Source: Pseudomonas putida (GTDB taxonomy: Bacteria > Pseudomonadota > Gammaproteobacteria > Pseudomonadales > Pseudomonadaceae). From it: 64,000 nt of DNA. Shown in pieces: positions 43,816-53,847 of the stretch (its first letter is position 1; every line of letters begins with the position of its first letter). A program made the translations under genes and the position numbers. The DNA is taken from assembly GCA_029953615.1 (NCBI GenBank), contig CP124529.1, positions 2,136,998 through 2,200,997 of the forward strand, in the 5' to 3' direction. Under the pieces are notes generated by a model, which worked only from the letters and a program-made list of their open reading frames with translations, made no database searches and was not told where the DNA came from.

Positions 43816-44889
43816 TCATTCGCCGATGTAGTCCCGCGGTACCCGCTTAAGGTTGCAGAAAATCTGGTAGGGAATGGTACCCGCGTGCGCAGCCACGTCA
43901 CTGGCCAGCACATGCTTGCCCCAGAGTTCGACCGGGCTGCCGACAGTGGCTTCCGGTACATCGGTCAGGTCGATGCTGAGCATGTCCATCGACACCCGGC
44001 CGATCAGTTGGGTGCGCTTGCCGGCGACAAGCACCGGGGTACCGTTGGGCGCCTGGCGCGGGTAGCCATCGGCATAGCCCATGGCAACGACGCCAACGCG
44101 GGTTGGCCGTGGGCTGACGAACTTGGCGCCATAGCCCACCGGCTCGCCGGCAGGCAGCTCGCGCACGCTGATCACCCGCGATTGCAGGGTCATCACCGGC
44201 TGCAGGCGCTCGGCCTCGGCCTGGGCCACTTCGAACGGTGTGGCGCCATACAGCATCAGGCCCGGGCGCACCCAGTCGCTGGGGGCCTGCGGCCAGCCGA
44301 GCACACCGGGGGAGTTGCGCAGGCTGCACTCGGCGGCCAGGCCTTGGCGGGCGGCCTCGAACACGGCGATCTGCTGGGCGGTGGCGTCGGCCTCCAGTTC
44401 GTCGGCGCGAGCGAAGTGGCTCATCAGCACAATGCGCGCGACCTTGCCGCTGGCCAGCAGGCGCTGGTAGGCCTCGTGGTAGTCCTTGGGGTGCAGGCCG
44501 ACACGGTGCATGCCGCTGTCAAGCTTGAGCCAGACGGTGAGCGGCTTGTGCAGCTGAGTCTTTTCGATCGCTTCCAGTTGCCACAGCGAGTGAACCACGC
44601 ACCACAGCTCGTGCTCGGCGATCAGGGCCAGCTCGCTGGCTTCGAAGAAGCCTTCGAGCAGCAGTACCGGGGCCTTGATACCGGCAGCGCGCAGCTCCAG
44701 CGCTTCTTCGATGCAGGCCACGGCAAAGCCGTCAGCTTCGGCCTCCAGGGCCAGGGCACAGCGCACGGCGCCGTGGCCGTAAGCATCGGCCTTGATCACG
44801 GCCAGGGCTTTGGCACCGGTCAGTTCACGGGCCAGACGGTAGTTGTGGCGCAGGGCCTGGAGGTCGATCAGAGCGCGGGCGGGACGCAT
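43816..44889 (-). CDS. dadX: Alanine racemase, catabolic (DadX)
   Basis: A 357-residue PLP-dependent alanine racemase. Lys33 in [11 protein letters not shown] is the cofactor lysine, and the second catalytic Tyr lies in [10 protein letters not shown]. Other motifs are [11 protein letters not shown] and MGYADGYPR. It interconverts L- and D-alanine, feeding the D-amino-acid dehydrogenase gene just upstream on the same strand. The RidA-type gene found between dadX and dadA in P. aeruginosa is absent here; a REPIN fills the gap. Confidence 0.94.
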   Translation of the reverse strand: MRPARALIDLQALRHNYRLARELTGAKALAVIKADAYGHGAVRCALALEAEADGFAVACIEEALELRAAGIKAPVLLLEGFFEASELALIAEHELWCVVHSLWQLEAIEKTQLHKPLTVWLKLDSGMHRVGLHPKDYHEAYQRLLASGKVARIVLMSHFARADELEADATAQQIAVFEAARQGLAAECSLRNSPGVLGWPQAPSDWVRPGLMLYGATPFEVAQAEAERLQPVMTLQSRVISVRELPAGEPVGYGAKFVSPRPTRVGVVAMGYADGYPRQAPNGTPVLVAGKRTQLIGRVSMDMLSIDLTDVPEATVGSPVELWGKHVLASDVAAHAGTIPYQIFCNLKRVPRDYIGE

Positions 44890-44931
44890 GGCGGCTGCCT
44901 TATGGTGGTTCGGGTTGAAATCGGTGTTGGG

Positions 44932-45025
44932 TTCTTCGCGGGCTCGCCCGCTCCCACAGGTACTGCAACAGTTTTCAACATCTGTGGTGTTCCTGTGGGA
45001 GCGGGCGAGCCCGCGAAGAGGCCGG
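44932..45025. repeat. REPIN, family A
   Basis: Inverted family-A pair between dadA and dadX, inside the expected operon. Confidence 0.92.
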
Positions 45026-45036
45026 TACAGGCGAAC

Positions 45037-46343
45037 TTACTGCTGGTGAGCCGGCGCGGTCTGCCCGTGCTTGGCCACTTCCTGGCTGTTGCCATAACGG
45101 GAAATGTCCAGGCCTTCGGCACTGATCTGCGGCTTCTTGCGCGCAATCAGGTCGGCCAGCAGGCGACCGGAGCCGCACGCCATGGTCCAGCCCAAGGTAC
45201 CGTGACCGGTGTTCAGGAACAGGTTGCGGAACGCCGTGGCACCGACGATCGGGGTACCATCCGGGGTCGCCGGGCGCAGGCCGGTCCAGAAACTGGCCTG
45301 GCTCAGGTCACCGCCGCGAGGATAAAGGTCGTTGACGATCATCTCCAGCGTTTCGCGCCGACGCGGGTTCAGCGACAGGTCAAAACCGGCGATTTCAGCC
45401 ATGCCGCCGACGCGGATGCGGTTGTCGAAACGGGTGATGGCGACCTTGTAGGTCTCATCGAGAATGGTTCGAGGTCGGGGCCATGTCACCGTTGGTGATC
45501 GGCACGGTCAGCGAGTAGCCCTTCAGTGGGTAAACCGGGGCCTTGATGCCCAACGGCTTGAGCATCTGCGGCGAGTAGCTGCCCAGCGCCAGCACGTAAC
45601 GGTCGGCAGTTTCCAGCTTGCCGTCGATCCACACGCCATTGATGCGGTCACCCGCGAAGTCCAGGCGCTGGATGTCCTGGCCGAAGCGGAACTCCACGCC
45701 CAGCTTCACGGCCATTTCGGCAAGCTTGGTAGTGAACAGCTGGCAGTCGCCAGTCTGGTCATTGGGCAGGCGCAGGGCGCCGGCCAGGATGTCCTTGACG
45801 CCAGCCAGAGCCGGTTCGACGCGGGCAATGCCGTCGCGGTCGAGCAGCTCGTAAGGCACGCCGGACTGTTCCAGCACGGCAATGTCCTTGGCCGCAGCAT
45901 CTACCTGAGCCTGGGTACGGAACAGCTGGGTAGTACCCAGGCTGCGGTTCTCGTAGGCGATACCGGTTATCGGCGCGCAGCTCGTCGAGGCAGTCACGGC
46001 TGTACTCGGACAGGCGCACCATGCGCTCCTTGTTCACCGCGTAACGGCTGGCGGTGCAGTTGCGCAGCATCTGGGCCATCCACAGGTACTGGTCGACGTC
46101 GCCGGTGAGTTTGATGGCCAGGGGCGCGTGGCGCTCCAGCAGCCACTTGATGGCCTTCAGCGGCACGCCCGGGGCGGCCCAGGGCGAGGCATAGCCAGGC
46201 GAGATCTGGCCGGCGTTGGCAAAGCTGGTTTCCATGGCCACCGCCGGCTGGCGATCGACCACCGTTACTTCGAAACCTTGCCGGGCCAGATAGTAGGCAC
46301 TGGCGGTTCCGATTACTCCGCTACCTAGTACCAGAACTCGCAT
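45037..46343 (-). pseudogene. dadA: D-amino acid dehydrogenase DadA, broken by two frameshifts
   Basis: The intact enzyme (about 432 residues) is an FAD-linked membrane-associated dehydrogenase of D-alanine. Three reading frames join to give it. The N-terminus is [20 protein letters not shown] to CLDELRA. The middle runs from [20 protein letters not shown] to NGDMAPTS. The C-terminus runs from [20 protein letters not shown] to [20 protein letters not shown]. One extra base near 45968-45970 (GCCGATAACC) and another near 45468 (TCGAACC) explain both breaks. Every domain is otherwise intact. Real inactivation would stop D-alanine use; sequence error is equally likely. Divergent from dadR. Confidence 0.9.
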
Positions 46344-46499
46344 CGTTTTATCCCTCGCACGCGGCGCGCCGCAGACTTTTATTGAAATGGCATGAATGCG
46401 CGCAGTATAGGAATTTGAAGGCAGTGCAATTCACTATATAAAAGCCTATTATTGGCGAGAATTCTCGGCAAAATCGCCTTTCACGGAGGGGCATCCCCT

Positions 46500-46988
46500 A
46501 TGAGAACCCAGCACCAGAGCAAGCGTGAACTGGACAAGATCGACCGTAACATTCTGCGTATCCTGCAGAATGACGGGCGCATTTCCTTCACCGAACTGGG
46601 CGAGAAAGTCGGGCTTTCCACCACCCCTTGCACCGAGCGGGTCCGCCGCCTGGAGCGCGAGGGCATCATCATGGGCTACAACGCCCGCCTGAACCCGCAG
46701 CACCTCAAGGGCAGCCTGCTGGTATTCGTGGAAATCAGCCTGGACTACAAATCGGGCGACACTTTCGAGGAGTTCCGCCGCGCGGTGCTGAAACTGCCCC
46801 ACGTACTGGAATGCCACCTGGTTTCAGGTGACTTCGACTACCTGGTGAAGGCTCGGATTTCCGAGATGGCCTCTTACCGCAAGCTGCTCGGCGACATCCT
46901 TCTGAAACTGCCGCACGTGCGCGAATCCAAAAGCTATATCGTGATGGAAGAGGTGAAGGAGAGCCTTTGCCTGCCGATCCCGGACTGA
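46500..46988 (+). CDS. dadR: Lrp/AsnC-family regulator DadR
   Basis: A 162-residue Lrp-type regulator with an N-terminal winged helix (LDKIDRNILRILQNDGRISF, VGLSTTPCTERVRRLEREGI) and a C-terminal RAM ligand domain (VFVEISLDYKSGDTFEEF, HVLECHLVSGDFDYLV). In this position it is the activator of dadA-dadX responding to alanine; the name is by synteny and family. The ATG at 46500 follows GGAGGGGCATCCCCT. Divergent from dadA with about 155 bases between. Confidence 0.93.
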   Translation: MRTQHQSKRELDKIDRNILRILQNDGRISFTELGEKVGLSTTPCTERVRRLEREGIIMGYNARLNPQHLKGSLLVFVEISLDYKSGDTFEEFRRAVLKLPHVLECHLVSGDFDYLVKARISEMASYRKLLGDILLKLPHVRESKSYIVMEEVKESLCLPIPD

Positions 46989-46990
46989 AG

Positions 46991-47344
46991 TCAGACCAGC
47001 ACCTGGCGGGTGGTGGCAATGAACTGGTGGACCAGCTGCTCCGCAGCAGGCTCGATCATCTGTTCAGGGCCACGACCACGCGGGCAGGCCAGGCGCGGCG
47101 TGGTGCCGAACAGGCGGCAGATCATCGGGCGCTCTTCATACACCGTGCAGCCGTTGGGGCCCAGGTGCACGCAGTCCAGGCGCTCCAGGGCGGCGTCCTG
47201 CTCGGCCTGGGACTTGCGCGGCAGGCGCGCCATTTCTTCCGCCGAAGTGGTGACCGGGCCGCAGCAGTCGTGGCAGCCGGGCTCGCACTCGAAGGAAGGG
47301 ATGAGTTCGCGCAGGAAGTGGATCTTGTGGCGGTTGCAGGACAT
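46991..47344 (-). CDS. YkgJ-family cysteine cluster protein
   Basis: A 117-residue protein with the UPF0153/YkgJ cysteine pattern: C3, then FECEPGCHDCCGPV, then LDCVHLGPNGCTVYEERPMI and CRLFGTTPRLACPRG. The family probably binds a zinc or iron-sulfur centre; the function is unknown. The ATG at 47342-47344 is chosen because it begins the conserved MSCNRHK; the open frame upstream is REP sequence. Convergent with dadR, stops two bases apart. Confidence 0.87.
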   Translation of the reverse strand: MSCNRHKIHFLRELIPSFECEPGCHDCCGPVTTSAEEMARLPRKSQAEQDAALERLDCVHLGPNGCTVYEERPMICRLFGTTPRLACPRGRGPEQMIEPAAEQLVHQFIATTRQVLV

Positions 47345-47381
47345 GGCTAAGTACAAAGTTGGCAACTGAGGTTGGATTATA

Positions 47382-47476
47382 GGGCCATTCGCCGGCAAGC
47401 CAGCTCCCACAGGTACACCACTGGTCTCAGCCATTGCGCAACTCCTGTGGGAGCTGGCTTGCCGGCGAATGAGGCC
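47382..47476. repeat. REPIN, family B
   Basis: GGGCCATTCGCCGGCAAGCC facing its complement around about 35 bases, between divergent ykgJ-like and oxidase genes. Confidence 0.9.
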
Positions 47477-47541
47477 GGTTGCCCCCCCCAAAGCCCCGGC
47501 TTATCCTCCTCCCCTAGCCCATCAGCCCAGGACCAGCCCCA

Positions 47542-48834
47542 ATGATCCACAGCGCGCAGCACGCCGCCTCCTATTACGCCGCCAGCAGCGCGCCACACCC
47601 CGACCACTCCTTCCTGCAAGGCGAGCACAGCGCCGATGTGTGCATTGTCGGCGGCGGCTACTCGGGCCTTAACACCGCCATCGAACTGGCCGAACGCGGC
47701 TTTACGGTCATCCTGCTGGAAGCGCGCAAGCTCGGTTGGGGCGCCAGCGGGCGCAATGGCGGGCAGCTGATCCGTGGCGTCGGCCACGGCCTGGAACAGT
47801 TCCTTCCGGTGATCGGCGAGGAAGGTGTGCGCAGCATGAAGCTGATGGGCCTGGAAGCCGTGCAGATTGTCCGCGAGCGGGTCGAAAAGCACGCCATCGC
47901 CTGCGACCTGACCTGGGGTTACTGTGACCTGGCCAACAAACCCGCCGAACTGCTGGGCTTTGCGCAGGATGCCGAGGAACTGCGCAGCCTCGGCTACGCA
48001 CATGAACTGCGCCTGGTCGGCAAGGACGATATCCACAGCGTGGTCGGTGCCGACTGCTATGTCGGCGGGCTAATCGACATGGGCTCCGGCCACCTGCACC
48101 CGCTCAACCTGGCCCTGGGTGAAGCTGCCGTGGCCAGCAGCCTGGGCGTGAAGCTGTTCGAGCAGTCCGAGGTCACCCAGATCGACTACGGCCCTGAAGT
48201 GCAGGTGCATACCGCCCAGGGCCGGGTGCGCGCCAAGACCCTGGTGCTGTGCTGCAACGCCTACCACAACAACCTGAACCGCGAACTGGGCGGCAAGGTG
48301 CTGCCAGCCGGCAGCTACATCATCGCCACCGAGCCTCTGGGCGAGGAACGCGCCCGCGCGCTGCTACCGCAGAACATGGCAGTGTGTGACCAGCGTGTCG
48401 CGCTGGATTACTACCGCCTGTCTGCCGACAACCGCCTGCTGTTCGGCGGCGCCTGCCATTATTCGGGCCGCGATCCGAAGGATATTGCCGCCTACATGCG
48501 GCCGAAGATGCTAAAGGTGTTCCCGCAGCTGGCCGACGTACGTATCGACTACCAGTGGGGCGGCATGATCGGCATCGGCGCCAACCGCCTGCCGCAGGTC
48601 GGCCGCCTGGCCAGCCAGCCGAACGTGTATTACGCGCAGGCCTATTCGGGCCATGGGCTCAACGCGACCCACCTGGCGGCGCGCTTGCTGGGCGAGGCCA
48701 TCAGCGGCCAGGAGAGCGGGCGTTTCGACCTGTTTGCCAAAGTGCCGCACATCACCTTCCCCGGCGGCCAGCATTTGCGCTCGCCGCTGCTGGCGCTGGG
48801 CATGCTCTGGCATCGCCTGAAAGAGCTGATCTGA
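47542..48834 (+). CDS. FAD-dependent oxidase, PuuB/PauB type (gamma-glutamylpolyamine oxidase)
   Basis: A 430-residue DAO-family flavoprotein. The FAD motif is VCIVGGGYSGLNTAIELAER, followed by KLGWGASGRNGGQLIRG and the C-terminal YYAQAYSGHGLNATHLAARL. PuuB/PauB enzymes oxidise gamma-glutamylated polyamines such as gamma-glutamylputrescine. In P. aeruginosa the orthologous position holds pauB4. Substrate choice cannot be read from the sequence. Its likely partner dehydrogenase is kauB, 5 kb downstream on the other strand. Confidence 0.87.
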   Translation: MIHSAQHAASYYAASSAPHPDHSFLQGEHSADVCIVGGGYSGLNTAIELAERGFTVILLEARKLGWGASGRNGGQLIRGVGHGLEQFLPVIGEEGVRSMKLMGLEAVQIVRERVEKHAIACDLTWGYCDLANKPAELLGFAQDAEELRSLGYAHELRLVGKDDIHSVVGADCYVGGLIDMGSGHLHPLNLALGEAAVASSLGVKLFEQSEVTQIDYGPEVQVHTAQGRVRAKTLVLCCNAYHNNLNRELGGKVLPAGSYIIATEPLGEERARALLPQNMAVCDQRVALDYYRLSADNRLLFGGACHYSGRDPKDIAAYMRPKMLKVFPQLADVRIDYQWGGMIGIGANRLPQVGRLASQPNVYYAQAYSGHGLNATHLAARLLGEAISGQESGRFDLFAKVPHITFPGGQHLRSPLLALGMLWHRLKELI

Positions 48835-48840
48835 AAGCTG

Positions 48841-48975
48841 CGCGGTCCCTGTAGAAGCGGCCTTGTGTCGCGAAAGGGGTGCGTAGCACCCCCAGGTTTC
48901 AGCTTCGCCGCAAATACCGCTGGGGCCGCTCTGCGGCCCTATCGCGACACAAGGCCGCTCCTACATCGACCGCGC
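48841..48975. repeat. REP pair, family C, swapped order
   Basis: Contains GAAGCGGCCTTGTGTCGCGA followed, after a short loop, by CGCGACACAAGGCCGCTCCT. The two halves point away from each other, opposite to every other pair here. It lies between the convergent oxidase and DUF1127 genes. Confidence 0.85.
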
Positions 48976-48988
48976 AATATCTGTATGG

Positions 48989-49219
48989 TCAGTCCTTCCA
49001 GAAAGGCTTTTGCCCTTCCGTACGCGCCTGCTCCCAGCTCAGTCCGACATCGCGCAACTCGTCATCGGTCAACTGCAGCAGCGCCCTGCGAGTGTGCCAG
49101 CGATGCAGCATCAGCCCCCAACGCCCCAGCCCCGCTGGCGCGTTGAACACCTTGGCCTGCTGCCCGGCTTCCAGTTCCCTGGCCAACAGTTGCAAGCGCA
49201 CATCGCTCATGCCACCCAT
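48989..49219 (-). CDS. DUF1127 (YjiS-like) small protein
   Basis: A 76-residue protein with the DUF1127 core RWHTRRALLQLTDDELRDVG, followed by LSWEQARTEGQKPFWKD. Members are small, Arg-rich and linked to phosphate, carbon or RNA metabolism, without a settled role. The ATG at 49217-49219 has GGGAGG eight bases upstream; a second ATG three codons later is possible. Divergent from the MocR-type gene. Confidence 0.8.
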   Translation of the reverse strand: MGGMSDVRLQLLARELEAGQQAKVFNAPAGLGRWGLMLHRWHTRRALLQLTDDELRDVGLSWEQARTEGQKPFWKD

Positions 49220-49397
49220 CACCGCATCCTCCCGTTCAGTTGATACCGTAGGGAAAGCATGCGCGTCGGCAGTATCTGCAATACAGATCCAATACCGCCT
49301 TATTATTCCCATACAGAATTGGCCGCTGGCCGACTGAATGCTGTATTTTCACCCCAACTGTACCGGTCGCTATGCCAATGCAGCGCAGGAGTATGCC

Positions 49398-50828
49398 GTG
49401 ACCCTCTACCTGAACCTCGCCGAACTGCTCGGTGCCCGCATCGAGCAGGGCCTCTACCGCCCCGGCCAGCGCCTGCCGTCAGTGCGCGCCCTGAGTGTGG
49501 AGCACGGGGTCAGCCTGAGCACCGTGCAGCAGGCCTACCGCATACTGGAAGACAGCGGCATGGTCTCGCCCCGGCCGAAGTCCGGTTACTTCGTCAGCGA
49601 CCACCGCCACCTGCCGGCCCTGCCCGCCGTCAGCCGCCCGGCCCAGCGCCCGGTGGACATCTCGCAATGGGAGCAGGTGCTGGACCTGGTGCGCAGCACC
49701 CCACGCCAGGGCGTGATCCAGCTCGGTCGCGGCATGCCCGACATCGACAGCCCCACCCTCAAGCCACTGCTGCGCAGCCTCGCCCAGCTGAGCCGGCGGC
49801 AGGACATGCCTGGCCTGTACTACGACAACATCCACGGCAACCTGGCACTGCGCGAACAGGTGGCCCGGCTGATGCTCGACTCCGGCTGCCGCCTGGGCCC
49901 GGCCGACCTGGTGATTACCACCGGCTGCCATGAGGCGCTGTCATGCAGCATCCGCGCGGTGTGCGAGCCGGGCGATATCGTCGCGGTCGACTCCCCGAGC
50001 TTCCACGGCGCCATGCAAACCCTCAAGGGCCTGGGCATGAAAGCCCTGGAGATCCCCACCGACCCGGTCACCGGCATCAGCCTGGAGGCGCTGGAACTGG
50101 CCTTGGAGCAATGGCCGATCAAGCTCATACAGATCACCCCAAGCTGCAACAACCCGCTCGGCTACATCATGCCCGAGGCCCGCAAGAAGGCCCTGCTTAA
50201 CCTGGCCCAGCGCTACGACGTAGCCATCCTGGAAGATGATGTGTATGGCGACCTTGCCTATACCTATCCGCGCCCGCGCACCCTCAAGTCGTTCGACGAC
50301 GATGGTCGTGTGCTGCTCTGCAGTTCGTTCTCCAAGACTCTCGCTCCCGGCTTGCGGATAGGCTGGGTAGCACCCGGGCGCTACCTGGAGCGGGTACTGC
50401 ACATGAAATACATCAGCACCGGCAGCACGGCCAGTCAGCCCCAGCTTGCCATCGCCGACTTTATCGCTGGCGGGCACTACCAGCCCCACGTACGGCGCAT
50501 GCGCAGCCAGTACCAGCGTAGCCGCGACCTGATGAGCGACTGGGTGACCCGCTACTTTCCGGCGGGCACCCGTGTCAGCCGGCCCCAGGGCGGCTTCATG
50601 CTGTGGGTGGAATTGCCTGAACATTTCGATACGCTGCGGCTGAACCGCGCTTTACTGGAAGAAGGTGTGCAGGTGGCCGTTGGCAGCATCTTCTCGGCCT
50701 CGGGTAAATTCCGCCACTGCCTGCGCATGAACTTTGCCGCACGGCCAACGCCACAGATCGAGGCTGCCGTGCGCAAGGTAGGTGAAACCGCCCTTCGTCT
50801 ACTGGATGAAGAAAGCGCCGACGCGTAA
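49398..50828 (+). CDS. MocR-type regulator (GntR helix-turn-helix + aminotransferase fold)
   Basis: A 476-residue protein with a GntR winged helix at the N-terminus (GLYRPGQRLPSVRALSVEHG, VSLSTVQQAYRILEDSG) and a fold-type-I aminotransferase domain (ITTGCHEALSCSIRA, TPSCNNPLGYIMP, ILEDDVYGDLAY). The PLP lysine lies in SSFSKTLAPGLRIGW. MocR proteins sense amino-compound metabolites via PLP. The start is GTG at 49398, with GGAG six bases upstream. Possible targets are the polyamine genes around it. Confidence 0.92.
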   Translation: MTLYLNLAELLGARIEQGLYRPGQRLPSVRALSVEHGVSLSTVQQAYRILEDSGMVSPRPKSGYFVSDHRHLPALPAVSRPAQRPVDISQWEQVLDLVRSTPRQGVIQLGRGMPDIDSPTLKPLLRSLAQLSRRQDMPGLYYDNIHGNLALREQVARLMLDSGCRLGPADLVITTGCHEALSCSIRAVCEPGDIVAVDSPSFHGAMQTLKGLGMKALEIPTDPVTGISLEALELALEQWPIKLIQITPSCNNPLGYIMPEARKKALLNLAQRYDVAILEDDVYGDLAYTYPRPRTLKSFDDDGRVLLCSSFSKTLAPGLRIGWVAPGRYLERVLHMKYISTGSTASQPQLAIADFIAGGHYQPHVRRMRSQYQRSRDLMSDWVTRYFPAGTRVSRPQGGFMLWVELPEHFDTLRLNRALLEEGVQVAVGSIFSASGKFRHCLRMNFAARPTPQIEAAVRKVGETALRLLDEESADA

Positions 50829-50888
50829 CTTTGCGCCGCCCGCCACGGTCCAATCCTTAAAGCCTTCGTTGCACAGGACGATCTACCC

Positions 50889-52442
50889 TTGAGACTCCAG
50901 CGAGCCCTGCCTCTGCTGCTGGCGCTGCTGCTCGGCCTTGCCGGCTGTGCCAGCGTTGGCACGCCCCGCGAAACCAGCCAGGCGCTGCCCGCCAACGACT
51001 CGGCCTTCGGCCGCTCGGTGCTGCGCCAGGCCACGCCCTACGGCGGCCGCTCGGGCTTTCGCCTGCTGCCCAACAGCAACGAGGCGTTCCGCGCCCGCGC
51101 CGAACTGATCCGCAACGCCCAGGCGAGCATCGACCTGCAGTACTACATTGTCCACGATGGCCTCAGCACCCGTGCCCTGGTGCATGAACTGCTGCGCGCC
51201 GCCGACCGTGGCGTGCGCGTGCGCATCCTGCTCGACGACACTACCAGCGACGGCCTGGATGTCATCATGGGCACCCTCGATGCCCATCCGAACATCCACA
51301 TCCGCGTATTCAACCCATTGCACCTGGGCCGCAGTACCGGCGTAACGCGCGCCGTGGGCCGCCTGTTCAACCTGTCGCGCCAGCATCGGCGCATGCACAA
51401 CAAGTTGTTCCTGGTGGACAACAGCATGGCCATCGTCGGCGGGCGCAACCTGGGTGACGAGTATTTCGATGCCGAACCCAACCTCAACTTCACCGACATC
51501 GACTTGCTGGGGGTAGGCCCGATAGCCGAGCAGTTGGGGCACAGCTTCGACCAGTACTGGAATAGCGCCCTCAGCCGACCGATCACCGATTTCCTCTGGA
51601 GTGACCCGGATGCCAGCGACCTGCGCGCCAGCCGCCACCGCCTGGAAATTTCCCTGGCTGAAGCCAGGACCCAGCGCAAAGCACTGTATGACCGCCTGAT
51701 GGCCTACCAGTCGCAGCCGCGCCTGGATGTGTGGCGCAACGAGCTGATCTGGGCCCATGCCCAGGCGCTGTGGGATGCACCGAGCAAGGTGCTGGCCAAC
51801 GACGAACCAGACCCGCAACTGCTGCTGAGCCAGCAACTGGCACCTGACTTGGCCAGCGTCCAGCGCGAGCTGATCCTGATGTCGGCCTATTTCGTGCCGC
51901 GCGAGCCGGGCTTGCTGTACCTGACCGGGCGTGCCGATGCCGGCACTTCGGTGAAGCTGCTGACCAACTCGCTCGAGGCCACCGATGTGCCGGCCGTGCA
52001 TGGCGGCTATGCGCCCTATCGCCGGGCCTTGCTCGAACATGGCGTGCAGCTGTACGAGCTTCGCCGACAGCCAGGCGACCCCAGCGCCGGGCGTTTGAGC
52101 TATCACGGCAGCTCGGATTCGAGCCTGCATACCAAGGCGATCGTATTCGACCGGCGCAAGACCTTCATCGGCTCGTTCAACTTTGACCCTAGGTCGGTGC
52201 TGTGGAATACCGAGGTCGGGGTGCTGGTAGACAGCCCGGAGTTGGCCGAATACACCCGCGAACTGGCCGAGCAGGGTATGGCCCCGGCGTTGAGCTACCA
52301 GGTGAAGCTGGTGGGGAACAAGTTGGTGTGGGCGACCGAGGACAATGGCCAACGGCATATGCTGACTTCCGAGCCGGGCGGGATATGGCGACGGTTCAAT
52401 GCCTGGGTCAGCAAGGCGGTGGGCTTGGAGAAGATGTTGTAG
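50889..52442 (+). CDS. Phospholipase D-family lipoprotein, cardiolipin synthase C-like
   Basis: A 517-residue protein with a lipoprotein signal (LLALLLGLAGC, lipid-modified Cys at about 20) and two HKD motifs: HNKLFLVDNSMAIVGGRN near residue 175 and HTKAIVFDRRKTFIGSFN near residue 415. It resembles YmdC/ClsC, which makes cardiolipin from phosphatidylglycerol and phosphatidylethanolamine. The usual partner YmdB is not adjacent. The start is TTG at 50889, with AGGA nine bases upstream. Confidence 0.9.
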   Translation: MRLQRALPLLLALLLGLAGCASVGTPRETSQALPANDSAFGRSVLRQATPYGGRSGFRLLPNSNEAFRARAELIRNAQASIDLQYYIVHDGLSTRALVHELLRAADRGVRVRILLDDTTSDGLDVIMGTLDAHPNIHIRVFNPLHLGRSTGVTRAVGRLFNLSRQHRRMHNKLFLVDNSMAIVGGRNLGDEYFDAEPNLNFTDIDLLGVGPIAEQLGHSFDQYWNSALSRPITDFLWSDPDASDLRASRHRLEISLAEARTQRKALYDRLMAYQSQPRLDVWRNELIWAHAQALWDAPSKVLANDEPDPQLLLSQQLAPDLASVQRELILMSAYFVPREPGLLYLTGRADAGTSVKLLTNSLEATDVPAVHGGYAPYRRALLEHGVQLYELRRQPGDPSAGRLSYHGSSDSSLHTKAIVFDRRKTFIGSFNFDPRSVLWNTEVGVLVDSPELAEYTRELAEQGMAPALSYQVKLVGNKLVWATEDNGQRHMLTSEPGGIWRRFNAWVSKAVGLEKML

Positions 52443-52452
52443 CAGAGATTTT

Positions 52453-52557
52453 TGGGGCTGCTTTGCAGCCCATCGCGACACAAGGCCGCTCCTACAGGAG
52501 GTACGCGATCCCTTGTAGGAGCGGCCTTGTGTCGCGATGGGCCGCAAAGCGGCCCCA
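52453..52557. repeat. REPIN, family C
   Basis: GGGGCTGCTTTGCAGCCCAT, then CGCGACACAAGGCCGCTCCT, facing its complement, between the convergent phospholipase-type and MFS genes. Confidence 0.92.
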
Positions 52558-52564
52558 ATATCCA

Positions 52565-53704
52565 TCAGGCAGACACAGGCTCAAAAGCCCCACGCCGCCG
52601 GGTCAACACCACCAACCCCGCAGCCCCCGCCGCCATCAGCAACGGCAACGCATGCCCACTGATCCACTGGCTCCCCGCCCCCGCCAGCAATGGCCCGAGC
52701 AAGCAACCAATACCCCACAGCTGCGCCACATGGGCATTGGCCCGCACCAGCTCATCATCGCGGTAGCGCTCGCCGATCAGCACCAACGAAAGGGTGAACA
52801 AGCCCCCTGCACTGGCCCCGAACAGTACCCACAACGGCCAGATCGCCGGCGTGTGCAACAACAGCGGAATCGCCAGGCTGGATACCAGCAGGGTCACCGC
52901 ACAGCCGGTGAACAGGGTGCGCCGCGACATGTGGTCGGCCAGCGCACCGATGGGCAGCTGCAGCACCGCATCGCCCACCACCACGGTACTGACCATGAAC
53001 AGGGCGATTTCGGTGCTGAAGCCTTGCTGCAGGCAGTACACCGGCAGCAAGGTCAGGATCATCGCCTCGAACGAGGCAAACAGGGCAATGGCCCAGGCGA
53101 TCACCGGCAAGCGTCGGCAAAATGCGAACAGATCACCGAAGGTGACGCTACAGGCCTCTGTGCTCGGCGCACCGCCACGCCCAAGGAGGATCAGCGGAGC
53201 CACCAGCAGCAGGCCGGTCGCGGCCCAGAAGCCGAAGTCGTCATCCGAGCCGAGAAAGCCCAGTACCAGCGGCCCGGCCAGCTGGCTGAGGGCATAGCTG
53301 CTGCCGTACAGCGCCACCAGGCGACCACGCCATTGCTCGACCACCAGCTGGTTGATCCAGCTTTCGCCGAGGATGAACACCACCGTCAGCGACATGCCGA
53401 TCAGCAGGCGCAACAACAGCCACAGGGGGTAGCTGGGCAACAGTGCGACCAGGCCGATCGACAGCGCTCCGCCCCACAGGCACAGGCGCATGGCCGAGGG
53501 CACGCCGACCCAGCCGGCCAGGCGGCTGGCCAGGCTGGCACCTACCAGTACGCCCAGCGCCGGCATCGCGGCCATCACGCCAATGGCGAAGCTGCCGTAG
53601 CCCCAGGCCTCCAGGCGCAGGGATACCAGCGGCATGCTTACGCCCAGCGCCAGGCCGACACTAAGCACCGATGCCAGTACGGCGAAGTAGGTACCCCAAC
53701 GCAT
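52565..53704 (-). CDS. MFS transporter (YcaD/UMF1-like sugar-type permease)
   Basis: A 379-residue protein with about 12 hydrophobic helices, starting MRWGTYFAVLASVLSVGLAL. It includes GVMAAMPALGVLVGASLASR, FILGESWINQL and GDAVLQLPIGALADHMSRR, motifs of the YcaD-like MFS group. Substrate unknown. The ATG at 53702-53704 follows GGGAGGCTGCA; the upstream frame crosses a REPIN. Confidence 0.9.
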   Translation of the reverse strand: MRWGTYFAVLASVLSVGLALGVSMPLVSLRLEAWGYGSFAIGVMAAMPALGVLVGASLASRLAGWVGVPSAMRLCLWGGALSIGLVALLPSYPLWLLLRLLIGMSLTVVFILGESWINQLVVEQWRGRLVALYGSSYALSQLAGPLVLGFLGSDDDFGFWAATGLLLVAPLILLGRGGAPSTEACSVTFGDLFAFCRRLPVIAWAIALFASFEAMILTLLPVYCLQQGFSTEIALFMVSTVVVGDAVLQLPIGALADHMSRRTLFTGCAVTLLVSSLAIPLLLHTPAIWPLWVLFGASAGGLFTLSLVLIGERYRDDELVRANAHVAQLWGIGCLLGPLLAGAGSQWISGHALPLLMAAGAAGLVVLTRRRGAFEPVSA

Positions 53705-53732
53705 TGCAGCCTCCCAGGCCAAGAATTTTCCA

Positions 53733-53841
53733 TGGCCCATTCGCGGGTAAACCCGCTCCCACAGGTACTGCACCGCTCTCAAGGGCAGTGGTGTACCTGT
53801 GGGAGCGGGTTTACCCGCGAATGGGCCGCAAAAGCGGCCCC
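53733..53841. repeat. REPIN, family A variant
   Basis: CCATTCGCGGGTAAACCCGC facing GCGGGTTTACCCGCGAATGG, a family-A variant with a different hairpin arm, plus a GGGCCGCAAAAGCGGCCCC hairpin at the end. It lies between kauB and the MFS gene. Confidence 0.9.
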
Positions 53842-53847
53842 CTGGGA

